A stretch of 64,000 nucleotides of DNA from UBA699 sp050261915. GTDB lineage: Bacteria > Bacillota > Clostridia > Clostridiales > Clostridiaceae. Under the pieces are notes generated by a model. It had not been told where the DNA came from. It ran no database searches and was given only the letters and a program-made list of their open reading frames with translations. A program made the translations under genes and the position numbers. Below are positions 34,892 through 44,870 of the stretch, one piece after another. Every line of letters begins with the position of its first letter. Position 1 is the first letter of the stretch. The stretch is taken from NCBI GenBank assembly GCA_050261915.1, contig JBLNDT010000089.1:124001-188000 (forward strand), written 5' to 3'.

Positions 34892-37006
34892 ATGAGTAAC
34901 ATACTGGAAACAACCATAGCCGGAAGAACCTTAAAGGTTGATATCGGCAGAATTGGGAAGCTCTCTAACTGTGCTTTACTTGTAAGCTACGGGGATACAG
35001 TAGTAATGGTAAATGCAAATGCTTCCGAAAAACCTAGAGAAGGGATAGATTTTTTCCCTTTAAGCATTGAATATGAAGAAAAATTATATTCCGTTGGTAA
35101 AATACCAGGTGGCTTCATAAAAAAAGAAGGAAGACCATCTGAAAAAGCTATATTAAGCGGAAGAGCTATAGACAGGCCGTTAAGACCATTATTCCCAAAA
35201 GGATACAGAAATGATGTGCAGGTAGTTACTACTGTTCTCTCAGTTGAACAGGATAACGCTCCTGACATTCTTGCTATAAATGCTGCATCACTGGCATTAT
35301 GTCTTTCAAGCATACCTTTTGATATTCCACTAGGAGCTGTGTCTGTAGGACTTATAGATGGAAACTTCATCATAAACCCAACAGAAAAGGAAAGAGAACA
35401 AAGTTCATTAAACCTGACAGTTTGTGCAACTAAAGACCGCGTAATGATGGTGGAAGCTGGTGGAAATGAAATACCTGAAGATGTAATGTATGATGGTATA
35501 ATGTTCGGATTTGAAGAATGTAAGAAAATTGTTGCATTTCAGGAAGAAGCTATGGCTAAATTCGGAAAAGAAAAAATGGTTCCAGTTCTCTATAAAATTG
35601 ATGAAACTCTGGAAAGCGACATTAAAGAATTTGCTTTTGATATGCTTAAAGAAGCAATGTATATAACTGACAGAGAAAAAAGAAATGCTGAAGTTGCTGA
35701 AATTACTGCTAAAGTTAAAGAAACTTTTGCGGAAAAATATGCAGATAAGTCTTCAGATGTTGCAGAAGTTATGTACAATATGCAAAAGAAAATTGTAAGA
35801 AACATGCTTCTTAATGAAAACAGAAGACCTGATGGAAGAAGATTTGATGAAGTTAGACCTATAGGCTGTGAAGTATCAATACTTCCAAGAACTCACGGTA
35901 CTGGTCTATTTACAAGAGGACTTACTCAGGTTATGACAGTGGCAACTTTAGGTGCCCTAGGAGATGTTCAAATACTTGATGGACTTGGTGTTGAAGAATT
36001 TAAAAGATACATGCACCATTACAATTTCCCTGGATACAGCACAGGTGAAGTTAAACCATTAAGAGGACCAGGAAGAAGAGAAATAGGTCACGGTGCACTT
36101 GCAGAAAAGGCGCTGGAACCACTTATCCCTTCAGAGGAAGAATTCCCATATACTATAAGACTTGTTTCAGAAGTATTGAGTTCAAACGGTTCGACTTCAC
36201 AAGCAAGCGTATGCGGAAGCACCCTTGCATTGCTTGATGCAGGAGTTCCAATAAAAAGACCTGCTGCAGGTATAGCTATGGGTCTTATCACTAGCGATGA
36301 CCTTGAAAAAGAAGAAGTTATTACAGATATTCAAGGAATAGAAGATTTCTTCGGGGATATGGACTTTAAAGTTGCAGGAACTGAAGTTGGTATTACTGCA
36401 ATACAGTTTGATACTAAAATCCATGGTCTTTCAAACGCTTGCATTAAAAAAGCATTGGAAGATGCCAGAACAGCAAGAGTATTCATTATAGGAAAAATAA
36501 ATGAATGTATACCTGCTGCAAGACCAGATATATCAAAATATGCTCCTAAGGCATACACTATGTCAATAGACCCTGATAAAATAAGAGATGTTATAGGACC
36601 AGGAGGAAAGGTTATTAATAAAATAATAGCTGAAACTGGTGTTAAAATAGACATAAAAGAAGATGGAAAGATATTTATTATGTCTGATGACAGTCTCGGT
36701 GCAAAAAGAGCATTAAAAATAATTGATGACTTAACTAGAGAAGTTAAACCAGGTGAAATATATCTTGGTAAGGTTACTAAAATAACAACTTTTGGTGCTT
36801 TTGTTGAAATACTTCCTGGAAAAGAAGGTCTGGTTCATATATCAAAGCTTGATTTTGCAAGAGTTAACAAAGTAGAGGATGTTGTTTCTGTAGGAGACGA
36901 AATACTTGTTAAAGTAACTGAAATAGATAACCAGGGAAGGATTAACCTTTCAAGGAAAGATGCTTTAAAAGATTCTGAGGAAAAAGAAGAAAAAGAGGAA
37001 CAATAA
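34892..37006 (+). CDS. pnp: Polyribonucleotide nucleotidyltransferase (PNPase)
   Basis: Phosphorolytic 3'-5' exoribonuclease and degradosome component. 704 aa. Two RNase PH domains (first from GRTLKVDIGRIGKL; second with EVRPIGCEVSILPRTHGTGLF and the metal-binding FFGDMDFKVAGTE), KH domain with IGPGGKVINKIIAETG (about 568), S1 domain with TTFGAFVEILPGKEGLVHIS (about 632). Acidic tail EEKEEKEEQ. AAAGGAGGAAAAGT before the ATG. Confidence 0.98.
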   Translation: MSNILETTIAGRTLKVDIGRIGKLSNCALLVSYGDTVVMVNANASEKPREGIDFFPLSIEYEEKLYSVGKIPGGFIKKEGRPSEKAILSGRAIDRPLRPLFPKGYRNDVQVVTTVLSVEQDNAPDILAINAASLALCLSSIPFDIPLGAVSVGLIDGNFIINPTEKEREQSSLNLTVCATKDRVMMVEAGGNEIPEDVMYDGIMFGFEECKKIVAFQEEAMAKFGKEKMVPVLYKIDETLESDIKEFAFDMLKEAMYITDREKRNAEVAEITAKVKETFAEKYADKSSDVAEVMYNMQKKIVRNMLLNENRRPDGRRFDEVRPIGCEVSILPRTHGTGLFTRGLTQVMTVATLGALGDVQILDGLGVEEFKRYMHHYNFPGYSTGEVKPLRGPGRREIGHGALAEKALEPLIPSEEEFPYTIRLVSEVLSSNGSTSQASVCGSTLALLDAGVPIKRPAAGIAMGLITSDDLEKEEVITDIQGIEDFFGDMDFKVAGTEVGITAIQFDTKIHGLSNACIKKALEDARTARVFIIGKINECIPAARPDISKYAPKAYTMSIDPDKIRDVIGPGGKVINKIIAETGVKIDIKEDGKIFIMSDDSLGAKRALKIIDDLTREVKPGEIYLGKVTKITTFGAFVEILPGKEGLVHISKLDFARVNKVEDVVSVGDEILVKVTEIDNQGRINLSRKDALKDSEEKEEKEEQ

Positions 37007-37010
37007 AAAT

Positions 37011-37037
37011 AAAAAGGCATTTTGCCTTTTTATTTTT
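37011..37037 (+). terminator. Terminator after pnp
   Basis: AAAAAGGCA (37011-37019) pairs with its complement at about 37023-37031, with a short T loop and a T-rich tail. Confidence 0.8.
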
Positions 37038-37062
37038 CCTATTTTATTTTACCGAGGTGCTT

Positions 37063-38328
37063 ATGTATAAATTATTTAAATTAAACAATGGTTTGAGGGT
37101 TGTATATGAAAAAATAAGCTATGTAAACTCCATAAGTGTGGGACTTTGGGTTGAAAATGGCTCAAGAAATGAAGAATTATCTAACAATGGGATATCACAT
37201 TTCATAGAACACATGCTTTTTAAAGGTACAGATAGGCGAAGTGCTCTTGATATTGTAGAAGCTATTGAAGATGTTGGTGGTCAGATAAACGCTTTTACTG
37301 GTAAAGAAGCAACTTGCTTTTATATAAAGGCTCTTGATTCATATCTTGAATTATCACTTGATATATTGTCAGATATGCTTTTCAACAGTAAGTTTTCAAA
37401 AGAGGAAATTGAAAAAGAAAAGGGCGTTGTAATAGAAGAAATTAATATGAGTGAAGATTCACCTGAAGATGTGCTGTCGGATCTTCACAGCCAGGCAATC
37501 TGGGGTAAGGACCCAATATCTCTTCCAATACTCGGAACTGAAGATACTGTAAAATCCTTTACTCAAGATCAGATAATAAAGTATGTTTCTTCACGGTATA
37601 TTCCTGAAAATTCCGTTATATCCATTGCAGGAAATTTTGATGAAGATATTACTGAAGAATTAATATATAAATATTTTGGAAATTGGGAAAGTAATAATAA
37701 AAAGATTACAAGCTACTCTTCTCCAATACTTCTAAAGGAACATTTATATAAAAAGAAAAATATCGAACAGCTTCATATTAGTCTCGGTATACCTGGTGTA
37801 AAAACAGGAAATGAAGATCTTTACACTCTTTTGCTGCTTAGCAATGTTCTAGGCGGTGGAGCATCCTCATTGCTGTTTCAGAAAATAAGAGAAGAAAAAG
37901 GCTTATGTTATTCTATATTTTCTTATATATCTGCATTTAACAATACTGGAATAGTTTCAATTTATACCAGTTTAAATCCAAAGTATGCGTCTGAGGTAGT
38001 ATCCCTAATAAATAATGAGATATATAATTTCATTAAGACAGGCATATCAGATTCAAAGCTGAAAAAAGCAAAAGAACAGCTTAAGGGAAGCTATATACTT
38101 GGATTGGAAAGTACCAGCAGCAGGATGTTCAATAATGGAAAATCAGTGCTTTTCCTTAATAAAATAAATACCCCTGAGGATATAATAAGAAAAGTTGATC
38201 ATATAGACCAGGAAAAAATTTCAGATGTGCTCGAGAAAACACTAGGAAATGGTATTCAAAACTCAGCTTTTGTTGGTGAAACCTCAGAACTTGAAAGACT
38301 TAAGGGAATCATAGAACAAGGGATGTAA
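37063..38328 (+). CDS. M16 family zinc peptidase (MlpA/YmxG-like)
   Basis: Insulinase-fold peptidase of 421 aa. Inverted zinc motif HFIEHMLFKGT at about residue 47 (HxxEH) with the downstream acidic ligand in EKGVVIEEINM. The second, inactive half has GGGASSLLFQKIREEKGLCYS. The homologue in Bacillus sits at the same place after pnp; the substrate is unknown. The ATG at 37063 follows GAGGTG, which contains a rejected GTG at 37057. Confidence 0.93.
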   Translation: MYKLFKLNNGLRVVYEKISYVNSISVGLWVENGSRNEELSNNGISHFIEHMLFKGTDRRSALDIVEAIEDVGGQINAFTGKEATCFYIKALDSYLELSLDILSDMLFNSKFSKEEIEKEKGVVIEEINMSEDSPEDVLSDLHSQAIWGKDPISLPILGTEDTVKSFTQDQIIKYVSSRYIPENSVISIAGNFDEDITEELIYKYFGNWESNNKKITSYSSPILLKEHLYKKKNIEQLHISLGIPGVKTGNEDLYTLLLLSNVLGGGASSLLFQKIREEKGLCYSIFSYISAFNNTGIVSIYTSLNPKYASEVVSLINNEIYNFIKTGISDSKLKKAKEQLKGSYILGLESTSSRMFNNGKSVLFLNKINTPEDIIRKVDHIDQEKISDVLEKTLGNGIQNSAFVGETSELERLKGIIEQGM

Positions 38329-38353
38329 TAAATAAAATAATTTCATCATATTT

Positions 38354-38396
38354 ATAATAAGCAGATATCTATAGATTTTTGCTTATTATTTTTATT
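38354..38396 (+). terminator. Terminator after the M16 peptidase
   Basis: A 9-10 bp A/T-rich stem (38354-38363 with 38380-38389), 16-base loop and a T-rich tail. The long loop makes it weaker than others in the window. Confidence 0.6.
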
Positions 38397-38407
38397 TGGA
38401 GGATAAG

Positions 38408-38680
38408 ATGAAAGAAAACATAAAATTCTATAATGACCTTGAAAAATACGAGATTATAAATATAAATGACGGTGAAAAGTTTAATTGTTTAGGAAATAAT
38501 GATATAATCATCGATGAGAACGGAAATTTAAAATTTCTTATTTTAAACGACCATAAGGCAAAGGCTGGTTTATTTTCAAGAGGAGAATATATTCAGGTTC
38601 CCTGGGATTGTGTAAAAAAAGTTGGTTCAAAAACTATAATTATAGATGCTGAAGATGGCAGTATAAATAAAATAAAATAG
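38408..38680 (+). CDS. ymxH: YlmC/YmxH family PRC-barrel sporulation protein
   Basis: 90-aa small beta-barrel protein with the family motif VPWDCVKKVGSKTIIID near the C-terminus (about 67-83). Related Bacillus genes lie in the same pnp-mlpA-ymxH order ahead of the dipicolinate and lysine genes. Function is unknown; expression in sporulation is family knowledge. The ATG at 38408 follows TTTGGAGGATAAG. dapG begins 14 bases later. Confidence 0.88.
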   Translation: MKENIKFYNDLEKYEIININDGEKFNCLGNNDIIIDENGNLKFLILNDHKAKAGLFSRGEYIQVPWDCVKKVGSKTIIIDAEDGSINKIK

Positions 38681-38694
38681 TCAGGAGGTAAGGT

Positions 38695-39897
38695 ATGAAA
38701 ATATTGATTCAAAAGTTTGGAGGAACATCTGTTTCAACCCCTGAAGCAAGGGCTATGGCAGTAGAAAAAATAATTAATGCAAAGGATGAAGGATACTCCC
38801 CAGTGGTGGTGGTTTCTGCTATGGGAAGAAAAGGACAGCCATATGCAACAGACACCCTGCTTTCGTTAATAAGCAATGATTTTAAAAGCTCAAATCCTAT
38901 GGCAGTAGATCTTTTAATGAGCTGCGGTGAAATTATAAGCACTGTTAAAATGTGTGATGAGCTTAAAGAAAAACAAATATCTGCAATACCTTTAACTGGT
39001 GGACAGGCTGGAATTATAACCGATAATAAATATAATAATGCCTCAATAGTAAAGGTTAATCCTGAAAGAATAATGAATCTTTTAAATGAAAATATTATAC
39101 CAGTAATAGCAGGATTTCAAGGTATTAGTGAAAATGGATATATAACAACCCTTGGAAGAGGGGGCAGTGATGTAACCGCTTCACTTTTAGGGGTTGCCAT
39201 GAATGCAGAGGAAATACAAATATACACAGATGTGGATGGTATAATGACTGCAGACCCTAGAATAGTGTCAGAGGCTTCATTAATTGAAGAAATTAGTTAT
39301 AATGAGGTATTTCAATTTGCAGACCAGGGTGCAAAGGTTATACACCCAAGGGCTGTAGAAATAGCTATGAGAGCCAATATTCCTCTTGTTATAAAAAACA
39401 CCTTAAGCAACTGCAATGGAACTATCATCAACAGCTTTGGAACAAGAAATCCAGAGGATATAATAATTGGGATAACACATATGAACGAAAGGGTTCAAAT
39501 AAGAATTGACGCTTCTGAAAACGTGGAAAATCCTAATTACAACAGCCTTCTTGATGAAATAGCTGCAAATAAAATAAGTATTGATTTAATTAATATATTT
39601 CCAAATGAAAAAGTATTTACCATAGATCAAAAGGATATTATTATATTTAAGGATGTAATGAACAAACTTAACATAAAATATTCAGAAATTGAAAAATGCA
39701 GTAAAATATCTGTTATAGGAAGCAGAATGAGGGGAATACCAGGGGTAATGGCTAGAATAATAAAGGCACTTGAATCAAATGGTGTTTCTGTGCTTCAAAC
39801 TGCAGATTCTCACACCACTATTTGGTGCCTTGTTTTAACAAAAGATGCTGAGAAAGCAATATTAGCACTACATAGAGAATTTAGTTTAGGGAATTAA
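38695..39897 (+). CDS. dapG: Aspartate kinase (DapG type)
   Basis: First step of the lysine, diaminopimelate, threonine and methionine pathway. 400 aa. KFGGTSVSTPEAR at the N-terminus, GFQGISENGYITTLGRGGSD (about 141-160), ASLLGVAMNAEEIQIYTDVDG; two C-terminal ACT domains (from about 265; VLQTADSHTTIWCLV) for feedback control. Position after ymxH points to DapG. The Bacillus neighbours spoVFAB, asd and dapA are not here. No lysine riboswitch fits in the 14-base gap. Confidence 0.95.
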   Translation: MKILIQKFGGTSVSTPEARAMAVEKIINAKDEGYSPVVVVSAMGRKGQPYATDTLLSLISNDFKSSNPMAVDLLMSCGEIISTVKMCDELKEKQISAIPLTGGQAGIITDNKYNNASIVKVNPERIMNLLNENIIPVIAGFQGISENGYITTLGRGGSDVTASLLGVAMNAEEIQIYTDVDGIMTADPRIVSEASLIEEISYNEVFQFADQGAKVIHPRAVEIAMRANIPLVIKNTLSNCNGTIINSFGTRNPEDIIIGITHMNERVQIRIDASENVENPNYNSLLDEIAANKISIDLINIFPNEKVFTIDQKDIIIFKDVMNKLNIKYSEIEKCSKISVIGSRMRGIPGVMARIIKALESNGVSVLQTADSHTTIWCLVLTKDAEKAILALHREFSLGN

Positions 39898-39959
39898 AAT
39901 ATGTATGAATAGCATTTGCCTAAATTACACAAAATATATTTGTGTTAGGAGGGGAAGCT

Positions 39960-40646
39960 ATGGAAGAAAATATAAATAAGAATTTAGAAAACATAAAGGA
40001 TCTAGGTGTTACAAATATTCAAAATACAAAAGACAGGGTTCAGGTACTGCCTATTATTGGTCAGATTGAAGGTCATATGGTGTCATCACCTCAAAATAAA
40101 ACTACAAAGTATGAACACCTAATTCCTCAGCTGGTGGCTATTGAAACTGAGGATACTGTGGAAGGGGTGCTGATAATATTAAATACAGTTGGTGGAGATG
40201 TGGAGGCTGGCCTTGCCATTGCTGAAATGCTTAGAAGCCTTAGCAAACCTACAGTATCTCTCGTTATAGGTGGCGGACACTCAATAGGTGTACCTTTGGC
40301 AACAGCTGCTGATTATTCTTTTATTTCACCAACTGCGACCATGATTATTCATCCAATAAGAATGAATGGACTTGTAATAGGTGTACCTCAAACCTTTGAC
40401 TACTTCAGTAAAATGCAGGAAAGAATAACTGAGTTTATATTGCGCACCTCAAGAATAGACAGACAGAGCATTCAAAAAATGATGGCTCAAACAGATGACC
40501 TTTTAAATGATATGGGAACTATTTTAATTGGAAAACAAGCAGTAGAATGTGGTTTAATTGATAAAACTGGTGGTTTGTCAGATGCAATAAAGAAATTAAA
40601 TGAAATGATAGATTCAAAAACTAAAGGAAATTTGAAAAGTACGTAG
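39960..40646 (+). CDS. tepA: ClpP-like protease TepA (translocation-enhancing)
   Basis: Cytoplasmic ClpP-fold serine protease of 228 aa. The candidate nucleophile is in GGGHSIGVPLATAADYSFIS (about 109-128), with the histidine in MIIHPIRMNG. The homologue YmfB/TepA in Bacillus is associated with protein export and spore germination. It starts at the ATG after AGGAGGGGAAGCT. It is 29 bases before ftsK, as in Bacillus ymfB-spoIIIE. Confidence 0.92.
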   Translation: MEENINKNLENIKDLGVTNIQNTKDRVQVLPIIGQIEGHMVSSPQNKTTKYEHLIPQLVAIETEDTVEGVLIILNTVGGDVEAGLAIAEMLRSLSKPTVSLVIGGGHSIGVPLATAADYSFISPTATMIIHPIRMNGLVIGVPQTFDYFSKMQERITEFILRTSRIDRQSIQKMMAQTDDLLNDMGTILIGKQAVECGLIDKTGGLSDAIKKLNEMIDSKTKGNLKST

Positions 40647-40674
40647 AATAATAAATCTAGAGGTGATTTGAGTA

Positions 40675-42852
40675 ATGGCAAAAAAAAGTAAACCAAATCC
40701 TCAGAATGGTGAAATAAAAGGAATAGCTTTAATTACTTTAGGACTGCTTATTTTAATAAGCGTTTTTTCATCTTCCTCATCAGGAATTCTGGGTAAATTT
40801 GTAAGGAAGTTTCTTATTGCTGTTATGGGCTTGGGAGCATATGTTTTTCCAATATTTTTTATATTTATTGGACTATGCTTCATTATGCGAAAAAATAAGT
40901 TTTACTTCAGCAGAAAATTTTATGGAATTGTAATATTTATAATGAATACTCTGCTTCTAATTCAGATGCTTTTAATGAACATATATTATTCCGGTGAAAA
41001 TGTTAAGGCAGGAATATTGATGCTTTATAATGCCGAAACAATTTTCCATGGTGGAATTATAAGTTTTATTATAGACATCCCAATATTTAAACTTTTAGGA
41101 AGCATAGGCAGCTATATTCTTTTTATAGGTATATATTTTATATCTTTTGTTCTTATGTCTAAAATATCTATTTATGATATTTTAACATTTTTTAACTCAA
41201 GAAATAAAAAAGAGCCAATTAAACAAAACAAAATAAAAACTCCTGAAATTGAACTAACAGGAGAATCAGAAAAGGAAACATTTGTAAAGGGAATAAACAG
41301 CCGTATTAAAATAATGAATTTCATGAAATCAAACCAATTAGAAGAACAAGCTCCTGAAATAATTGCAGAATCTGCTGTTGATTCAGCAATTAATCAGGAA
41401 CTTGACAATGAAATAAAAAAGACAAGCATTAGAAATGATGAGGTGTATAATTTCCCTGCCATCGAGCTTCTTAAACAAAATATACAGTCACAGTTAAATA
41501 AAGAGGATAAAAAGGAGCTCCTTGACAATGCAGGAAAGCTTGAAGAAACCTTGAGCAGTTTTGGTGTTGAGGCAAAGGTAATTCAAGTCAGCAGAGGACC
41601 TTCTGTTACCAGGTTCGAACTGCAGCCAAACCCTGGAGTAAAGGTTAGCAAAATTGTTAATTTATCAGATGATATAGCCTTAGCTCTAGCTGCATCAGGG
41701 GTAAGAATTGAAGCTCCTATTCCAGGAAAGTCAGCAATAGGAATAGAGGTTCCAAATAGTGAGCTCTCAGCAGTATTCTTAAGGGAAGTAATTGAATCGG
41801 ATGAGTTTGTAAACTCAAATAAAAATCTTGCATTCTGTCTTGGTAAGGATATAGGTGGAAACTGTGTAGCAACAGACCTGGCTAAAATGCCCCACCTGCT
41901 TATAGCTGGAGCCACAGGTTCTGGTAAAAGCGTATGCATAAATACCCTTATTATTAGTCTTCTTTATAAGTATTCACCTGAAAATGTTCGTCTTCTTATG
42001 ATAGACCCAAAGGTTGTAGAGCTTAATGTATACAACGGAATTCCGCATCTTCTGATACCTGTGGTTACAGATCCAAAAAAAGCTGCAGGTGCATTAAATT
42101 GGGCTGTAAATGAAATGACAAGAAGATATAGGCTTTTTGCAGATAATGGGGTTAGAAATATTGAAGGATATAATGATCTGTTTAAGTCTGGAAAAATAGA
42201 AGACAAACTACCTTTCATAGTAATTATAATAGATGAGCTAGCAGATTTAATGATGGTTTGTCCTAATGATATTGAAGATTACATAGGGAGACTTGCTCAG
42301 ATGGCAAGAGCTGCCGGAATGCATCTTGTAATAGCCACCCAGAGGCCTTCTGTAGATGTTATTACGGGAGTTATTAAAGCAAACATACCTTCAAGAATAT
42401 CCTTTGCTGTATCAAGCCAGATTGACTCTAGAACCATATTGGATATGGCAGGAGCTGAAAAGCTTTTAGGGAAGGGAGATATGTTGTTCTATCCTGTAGG
42501 TGAAGGAAAGCCAATAAGAATACAAGGAGCATTTATCTCAGAAAATGAGGTTGAAAAGGTAGTTGACTTTATTAAAAATCAGATGGGAGACCCAGAATAT
42601 AAAGAAGAGCTTATAAATCATTTAGATAAAGTAAATGATAATAGTGATGGAGATGAGGATGAACTTTTGCAGGAAGCAATAAGAATTGTTGTAGATTCAG
42701 GCCAGGCATCCACATCACTTCTTCAAAGACGGCTCAAGATAGGTTATAACCGTGCAGCAAGAATTATAGAACAGCTGGAAGAGAAAAATATAATATCAGG
42801 AAAAGATGGTTCAAAGCCAAGACAAGTGCTCATGGACAGAGATGAATACTGA
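40675..42852 (+). CDS. ftsK: DNA translocase FtsK/SpoIIIE
   Basis: Hexameric pump that moves chromosomal DNA at the division or sporulation septum. 725 aa. Four predicted membrane segments in about residues 10-165, charged linker, then the motor: Walker A GATGSGKSVCINTLI (about 412), Walker B IIIDELADLMM (about 517), RPSVDVITG. The C-terminal winged helix gamma domain (about 660-725) includes STSLLQRRLKIGYNRAARI. Position after tepA matches spoIIIE; whether it serves vegetative division too cannot be told. Confidence 0.96.
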   Translation: MAKKSKPNPQNGEIKGIALITLGLLILISVFSSSSSGILGKFVRKFLIAVMGLGAYVFPIFFIFIGLCFIMRKNKFYFSRKFYGIVIFIMNTLLLIQMLLMNIYYSGENVKAGILMLYNAETIFHGGIISFIIDIPIFKLLGSIGSYILFIGIYFISFVLMSKISIYDILTFFNSRNKKEPIKQNKIKTPEIELTGESEKETFVKGINSRIKIMNFMKSNQLEEQAPEIIAESAVDSAINQELDNEIKKTSIRNDEVYNFPAIELLKQNIQSQLNKEDKKELLDNAGKLEETLSSFGVEAKVIQVSRGPSVTRFELQPNPGVKVSKIVNLSDDIALALAASGVRIEAPIPGKSAIGIEVPNSELSAVFLREVIESDEFVNSNKNLAFCLGKDIGGNCVATDLAKMPHLLIAGATGSGKSVCINTLIISLLYKYSPENVRLLMIDPKVVELNVYNGIPHLLIPVVTDPKKAAGALNWAVNEMTRRYRLFADNGVRNIEGYNDLFKSGKIEDKLPFIVIIIDELADLMMVCPNDIEDYIGRLAQMARAAGMHLVIATQRPSVDVITGVIKANIPSRISFAVSSQIDSRTILDMAGAEKLLGKGDMLFYPVGEGKPIRIQGAFISENEVEKVVDFIKNQMGDPEYKEELINHLDKVNDNSDGDEDELLQEAIRIVVDSGQASTSLLQRRLKIGYNRAARIIEQLEEKNIISGKDGSKPRQVLMDRDEY

Positions 42853-42863
42853 TAAATTTTCTC

Positions 42864-42892
42864 TTGTAAAATAATTAAAACAGCTATAAAAT
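42864..42892 (+). promoter_or_regulatory. Candidate sigma-A promoter of rimO-pgsA
   Basis: TTGTAA (42864-42869), 17-bp spacer, TAAAAT (42887-42892), in the 82-base gap before rimO. The AT-rich context makes this moderate evidence only. Confidence 0.5.
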
Positions 42893-42934
42893 TATTTAGT
42901 AGATTAATTTTGTTATACACAGGAGGAAATAGGT

Positions 42935-44275
42935 TTGTCAAAAATTAAAGTTGGACTTGTCAGTTTAGGCTGTGACAAAAATAGGATAGATTCTGAAATT
43001 ATATTGAGCAATATTTCAGCTGATGAAAATTTTAAAATAGTAAATAATCCAGAAGAAGCAGATGTTATAATAGTTAACACCTGCGGTTTTATTGAATCCT
43101 CAAAGGAAGAATCAATAAATACAATACTTGAAATGAATGAGTACAGGAATAATTGCTGCAAGCTTTTGGTTGTTACCGGTTGCTTGACTCAGAGATACCA
43201 TAAGGAGCTTAAGGAACTTATTCCTGAAATTGATATTATGCTTGGAGTAAATGACTATAAAGAGCTTAATAAAAAAATACTTGAATTTCTAAATAAAAAT
43301 AATACTTTGGATGTATTATGCAGCTTCAGTGATTCAAACATAAATGAAGGGGAAAGAATATTAACCACTCCTAAGCATACTGCATATATTAGAATAGCAG
43401 AGGGCTGCAACAATTTTTGCACCTACTGTATTATACCTAAAATCCGTGGTAAGTTTAGAAGCAGAAAATTTGAAAATATAATAAATGAAGCTAAGCTTCT
43501 TGCTGAGAAAGGAGTTAAGGAGCTTATTATCGTAGCTCAGGACACTACTCTTTATGGCAGCGACATTTATGGAAAAAAGAGGCTTCATGAACTATTAAGA
43601 GAACTGTCAAAAATAGAACAGATAAAGTGGCTCCGTGTTTTATACTGCTATCCTGAAGAGATCTATAAGGAACTTATTGATGAAATTGCTGCTAATGATA
43701 AGGTATGCAAGTACCTCGACATCCCAATACAGCATATAAGCAATAATATCCTTAAACGTATGGGAAGAAGAACAAGCAAGGAGCAAATAATAGATATAAT
43801 TAATAAGCTGAGAGGTTCTGTTAAAGGAATTGTACTCCGTACTTCATTAATAGTTGGTTTTCCCGGAGAAACAGATGAGGATTTTAATGAATTAAAGGAA
43901 TTTGTTTCTACAATAAAATTTGATAACCTTGGAGTTTTCAAATACTCTCAGGAAGAAGGAACACCTGCTGCAATAATGGAAAATCAGATAGATGATGAAA
44001 CTAAGGAAATAAGACATAATGAAATAATGATGCTTCAACAAAAAATATCTAAAGATTTAAACCTTAATAAGGTGGGAAATATTTATGATGTTCTTGTGGA
44101 AGGGTATAAAAAAAGAAAGTGGTTTGGAAGAAGTTATGAAATGTGCCCTGAAATAGACGGGGTTGTTTATTTTAGTTCCAATGAAGAAATTGAAATCGGA
44201 AGTATGGTACCTATTAAAATTTCAGGCAGCTTGGAATATGATTTATTGGGAGATGTATATTATGAATCTTGCTAA
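42935..44275 (+). CDS. rimO: Ribosomal protein S12 methylthiotransferase RimO
   Basis: Radical-SAM enzyme adding a methylthio group to an Asp of S12. 446 aa. N-terminal cluster cysteines in SLGCDKNRIDSE, NTCGFIESSKEES and TGCLTQRY; radical-SAM CxxxCxxC in GCNNFCTYCIIPKIRGKFRS (about 158-177); C-terminal TRAM domain. The motif set and length fit RimO rather than MiaB. TTG start after AGGAGGAAATAGGT. The last 14 bases overlap pgsA. Confidence 0.95.
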   Translation: MSKIKVGLVSLGCDKNRIDSEIILSNISADENFKIVNNPEEADVIIVNTCGFIESSKEESINTILEMNEYRNNCCKLLVVTGCLTQRYHKELKELIPEIDIMLGVNDYKELNKKILEFLNKNNTLDVLCSFSDSNINEGERILTTPKHTAYIRIAEGCNNFCTYCIIPKIRGKFRSRKFENIINEAKLLAEKGVKELIIVAQDTTLYGSDIYGKKRLHELLRELSKIEQIKWLRVLYCYPEEIYKELIDEIAANDKVCKYLDIPIQHISNNILKRMGRRTSKEQIIDIINKLRGSVKGIVLRTSLIVGFPGETDEDFNELKEFVSTIKFDNLGVFKYSQEEGTPAAIMENQIDDETKEIRHNEIMMLQQKISKDLNLNKVGNIYDVLVEGYKKRKWFGRSYEMCPEIDGVVYFSSNEEIEIGSMVPIKISGSLEYDLLGDVYYESC

Positions 44276-44849
44276 CAAACTAACACTTATCAGGATTTTT
44301 TTAGTACCTGTTTTCTTGATTTTTATAACTGTGAGGGATATGCCTTATGGAAAGCTAATTGCATTGGTAGTGTTTATTATAGCTTCATTAACAGATAAGC
44401 TTGACGGGTATATTGCTAGAAGCAGAAATCAAATAACCAGATTTGGAAAGTTCATGGACCCCTTAGCAGATAAACTACTTGTAACTGCTGCCCTGGTTTC
44501 ACTTGTAGAATATCATATAATACCTGGCTGGGCTGCCATGATAATAATCGCAAGAGAATTTGCTGTAACTGGATTAAGGTCTATTGCTTCGGCAGAAGGA
44601 GTAGTTATTGCTGCCAGTAAATGGGGTAAGGCTAAAACTGTAACCCAAATAATTGCAATAATACTTGCTCTTGTTAATTTAAACTACAACCATGTTTCAC
44701 TAGGTGCTCTAAAAGCGGTATTGCATTTACCTCATAGATATTTAAATATGGGAACTGATATTGCAATGGGCATTGCAATTATTGTTACAATAATATCCGG
44801 AATTGACTATTTTGTTAAAAATAAAGATATAATTAAAACAGATGTGTAA
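44262..44849 (+). CDS. pgsA: CDP-diacylglycerol-glycerol-3-phosphate 3-phosphatidyltransferase
   Basis: Makes phosphatidylglycerol phosphate from the CdsA product. 195 aa, membrane-embedded. The CDP-alcohol phosphotransferase motif DG-x2-AR-x8-G-x3-D-x3-D is fully intact in the segment from DGYIARSR to FMDPLADK (about 44-68). Start: the ATG at 44262 with GGGAGATG upstream, inside the end of rimO; longer in-frame starts would overlap rimO by over 100 bases. Confidence 0.96.
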   Translation: MNLANKLTLIRIFLVPVFLIFITVRDMPYGKLIALVVFIIASLTDKLDGYIARSRNQITRFGKFMDPLADKLLVTAALVSLVEYHIIPGWAAMIIIAREFAVTGLRSIASAEGVVIAASKWGKAKTVTQIIAIILALVNLNYNHVSLGALKAVLHLPHRYLNMGTDIAMGIAIIVTIISGIDYFVKNKDIIKTDV

Positions 44850-44870
44850 TTGATTAATAATATCATACTT

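Noticed and set aside
38681..38694. Lysine riboswitch before the aspartate kinase
   Set aside because: The gap is only 14 bases and the ymxH gene is directly upstream.
44163..44261. Longer PgsA starting inside rimO
   Set aside because: It would overlap rimO by over 100 bases; ATG 44262 has a ribosome site and gives the family's usual length.
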